A DNA stretch of 64,000 nt from Klebsiella oxytoca (GTDB lineage: Bacteria; Pseudomonadota; Gammaproteobacteria; Enterobacterales; Enterobacteriaceae), in the NCBI RefSeq assembly GCF_009707385.1, contig NZ_CP046115.1:310001-374000 (forward strand), given 5' to 3'. Below are positions 63,568 through 64,000 of this stretch, piece after piece. The notes below the pieces were generated by a model. The model was not told the origin of the DNA, did not search any database, and saw nothing but the letters and a program-made list of their open reading frames with translations. The first letter of the stretch is position 1, and every line of letters starts with the position of its first letter. The position numbers and the translations under genes are program-made.

Positions 63568-63604
63568 AAACTAAAGCGCCACAACAGGGCGCTTTAGTTG
63601 TTTT
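63566..63604. terminator. Bidirectional terminator between soxR and the small RNA
   Basis: CTAAAGCGCC (63571-63580) and GGCGCTTTAG (63588-63597) form a ten-pair stem, with TTGTTTT on the plus side and TTTTTAGTCC on the minus side. Confidence 0.9.
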
Positions 63605-63712
63605 CCGGTCTTGGTCTTTCGCTCTATCCCGCTGGTACGCAGGAGGGTTTCCCCCGACGTCGGCTCACCTCAGTATTGCGCAATGTGTTGATGGAGGTTC
63701 CGGTTTGCGCCG
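63568..63712 (-). ncRNA. sraL: Probable SraL (RyjA) small RNA
   Basis: SraL lies opposite the soxR 3' region in E. coli and Salmonella, about 140 nt long, and shares its terminator with soxR. On the minus strand this stretch has the expected parts: a hairpin GTCGGGGGAAACCCTCC-like at 63646-63662, GTACCAGCGGGATAGAG, and the final AAAGCGCC stem with a T run. The 5' end is approximate, and the match is from memory of the published RNA. Confidence 0.6.
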
Positions 63713-63824
63713 ACACTTTAAGTGTGGCTCTTTTCTCCGAATTTGCCTCAATGGTTTGCCGAAAAATTCCCGTCATTCGCCGCCTGTTTCTATAGTTAAT
63801 TTGAACAAACAGCGGGAGAGGCCC

Positions 63825-64000
63825 ATGTTAACGGTACATCATCTCAATCAGTCACGATCGCAGCGCATATTATGGGCGCTGGAAGAACTACAGCTGCCTT
63901 ATCAAGTTGTCTCTTATCAGCGCGGCAAGGATATGCTCGCGCCGGCTGAATTAAAGAGCGTTCATCCGCTGGGGAAATCGCCGGTCGTGGAAGATAACGG
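63825..64000 (+). CDS. Glutathione S-transferase, N-terminal part (runs out of window)
   Basis: 58 codons visible. The N-terminal thioredoxin-like fold of GSTs is shown by MLTVHHLNQSRSQRILWALEEL and the glutathione-binding HPLGKSPVVED. The SRSQR segment stands where the catalytic Ser/Tyr of other classes lies. GGGAGAG at 63814-63820 is the ribosome site. GST genes beside soxR are common in Klebsiella and Salmonella; a link to redox stress is inference. Confidence 0.85.
   Translation, partial: MLTVHHLNQSRSQRILWALEELQLPYQVVSYQRGKDMLAPAELKSVHPLGKSPVVEDN

Overview
The window is a chromosomal segment of an enterobacterium. Gene content and order match the 90-92 minute region of the E. coli map: aceBAK-iclR-metH, yjbB-pepE, rluF-yjbD-lysC-pgi, psiE-malGFE/malK-lamB-malM-ubiCA-plsB-dgkA-lexA-dinF-yjbJ-zur-dusA-pspG-qorA-dnaB-alr-tyrB-aphA-yjbQR-uvrA-ssb-yjcB-pdeC-soxSR. 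An L-sorbose (sor) operon between metH/pepE and rluF, ERIC and REP repeats, and a glutathione S-transferase beside soxR point to the Klebsiella/Raoultella group. The species is not decided by the sequence. No rRNA or tRNA gene, prophage, insertion sequence or CRISPR array was seen.

Layout. 1-5.1 kb: glyoxylate bypass (3' end of aceB, aceA, aceK), an ASCH-domain gene and the repressor iclR with its operator. 5.3-11.5 kb: metH, yjbB and a pepE that carries an internal 28-residue deletion. 11.8-12.4 kb: a ccdA-type antitoxin followed by a ccdB toxin broken by one stop codon. 12.6-19.3 kb: the sor operon on the minus strand (sorC-D-F-B-A-M-E), followed by an AroE-like dehydrogenase gene that overlaps sorE. 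19.7-26 kb: rluF, yjbD, panS, lysC with its lysine riboswitch, and pgi. 26-36 kb: two small acetyltransferase genes, psiE and the two divergent maltose operons around a MalT/CRP control region. 35.8-45.5 kb: ubiquinone and phospholipid genes, the SOS gene lexA with dinF, then yjbJ, zur, a cupin, dusA and pspG. 45.7-53.4 kb: qorA, dnaB, alr, tyrB, aphA, yjbQ, yjbR and an unrecognised lipoprotein/102-residue pair. 53.5-64 kb: uvrA/ssb with a shared SOS box, an MltF-like lytic transglycosylase, a gene-poor AT-richer stretch with a decayed gene, yjcB, pdeC, soxS/soxR with a SoxR operator, a probable SraL-type small RNA, and the start of a glutathione S-transferase gene.

Most of the window is conserved core. 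The most informative deviations are the repeat-flanked deletion in pepE, the nonsense mutation in ccdB, ERIC elements lying inside the sor and malEFG operons, an eighth gene coupled to sorE, palindromes in front of sorC that look like SorC operators, a decayed gene near 59.5-60.2 kb, and a six-codon leader ORF whose stop overlaps the pdeC start. I did not find a clearly new multi-gene system. The best unknown is the two-gene lipoprotein unit at 52.7-53.4 kb.
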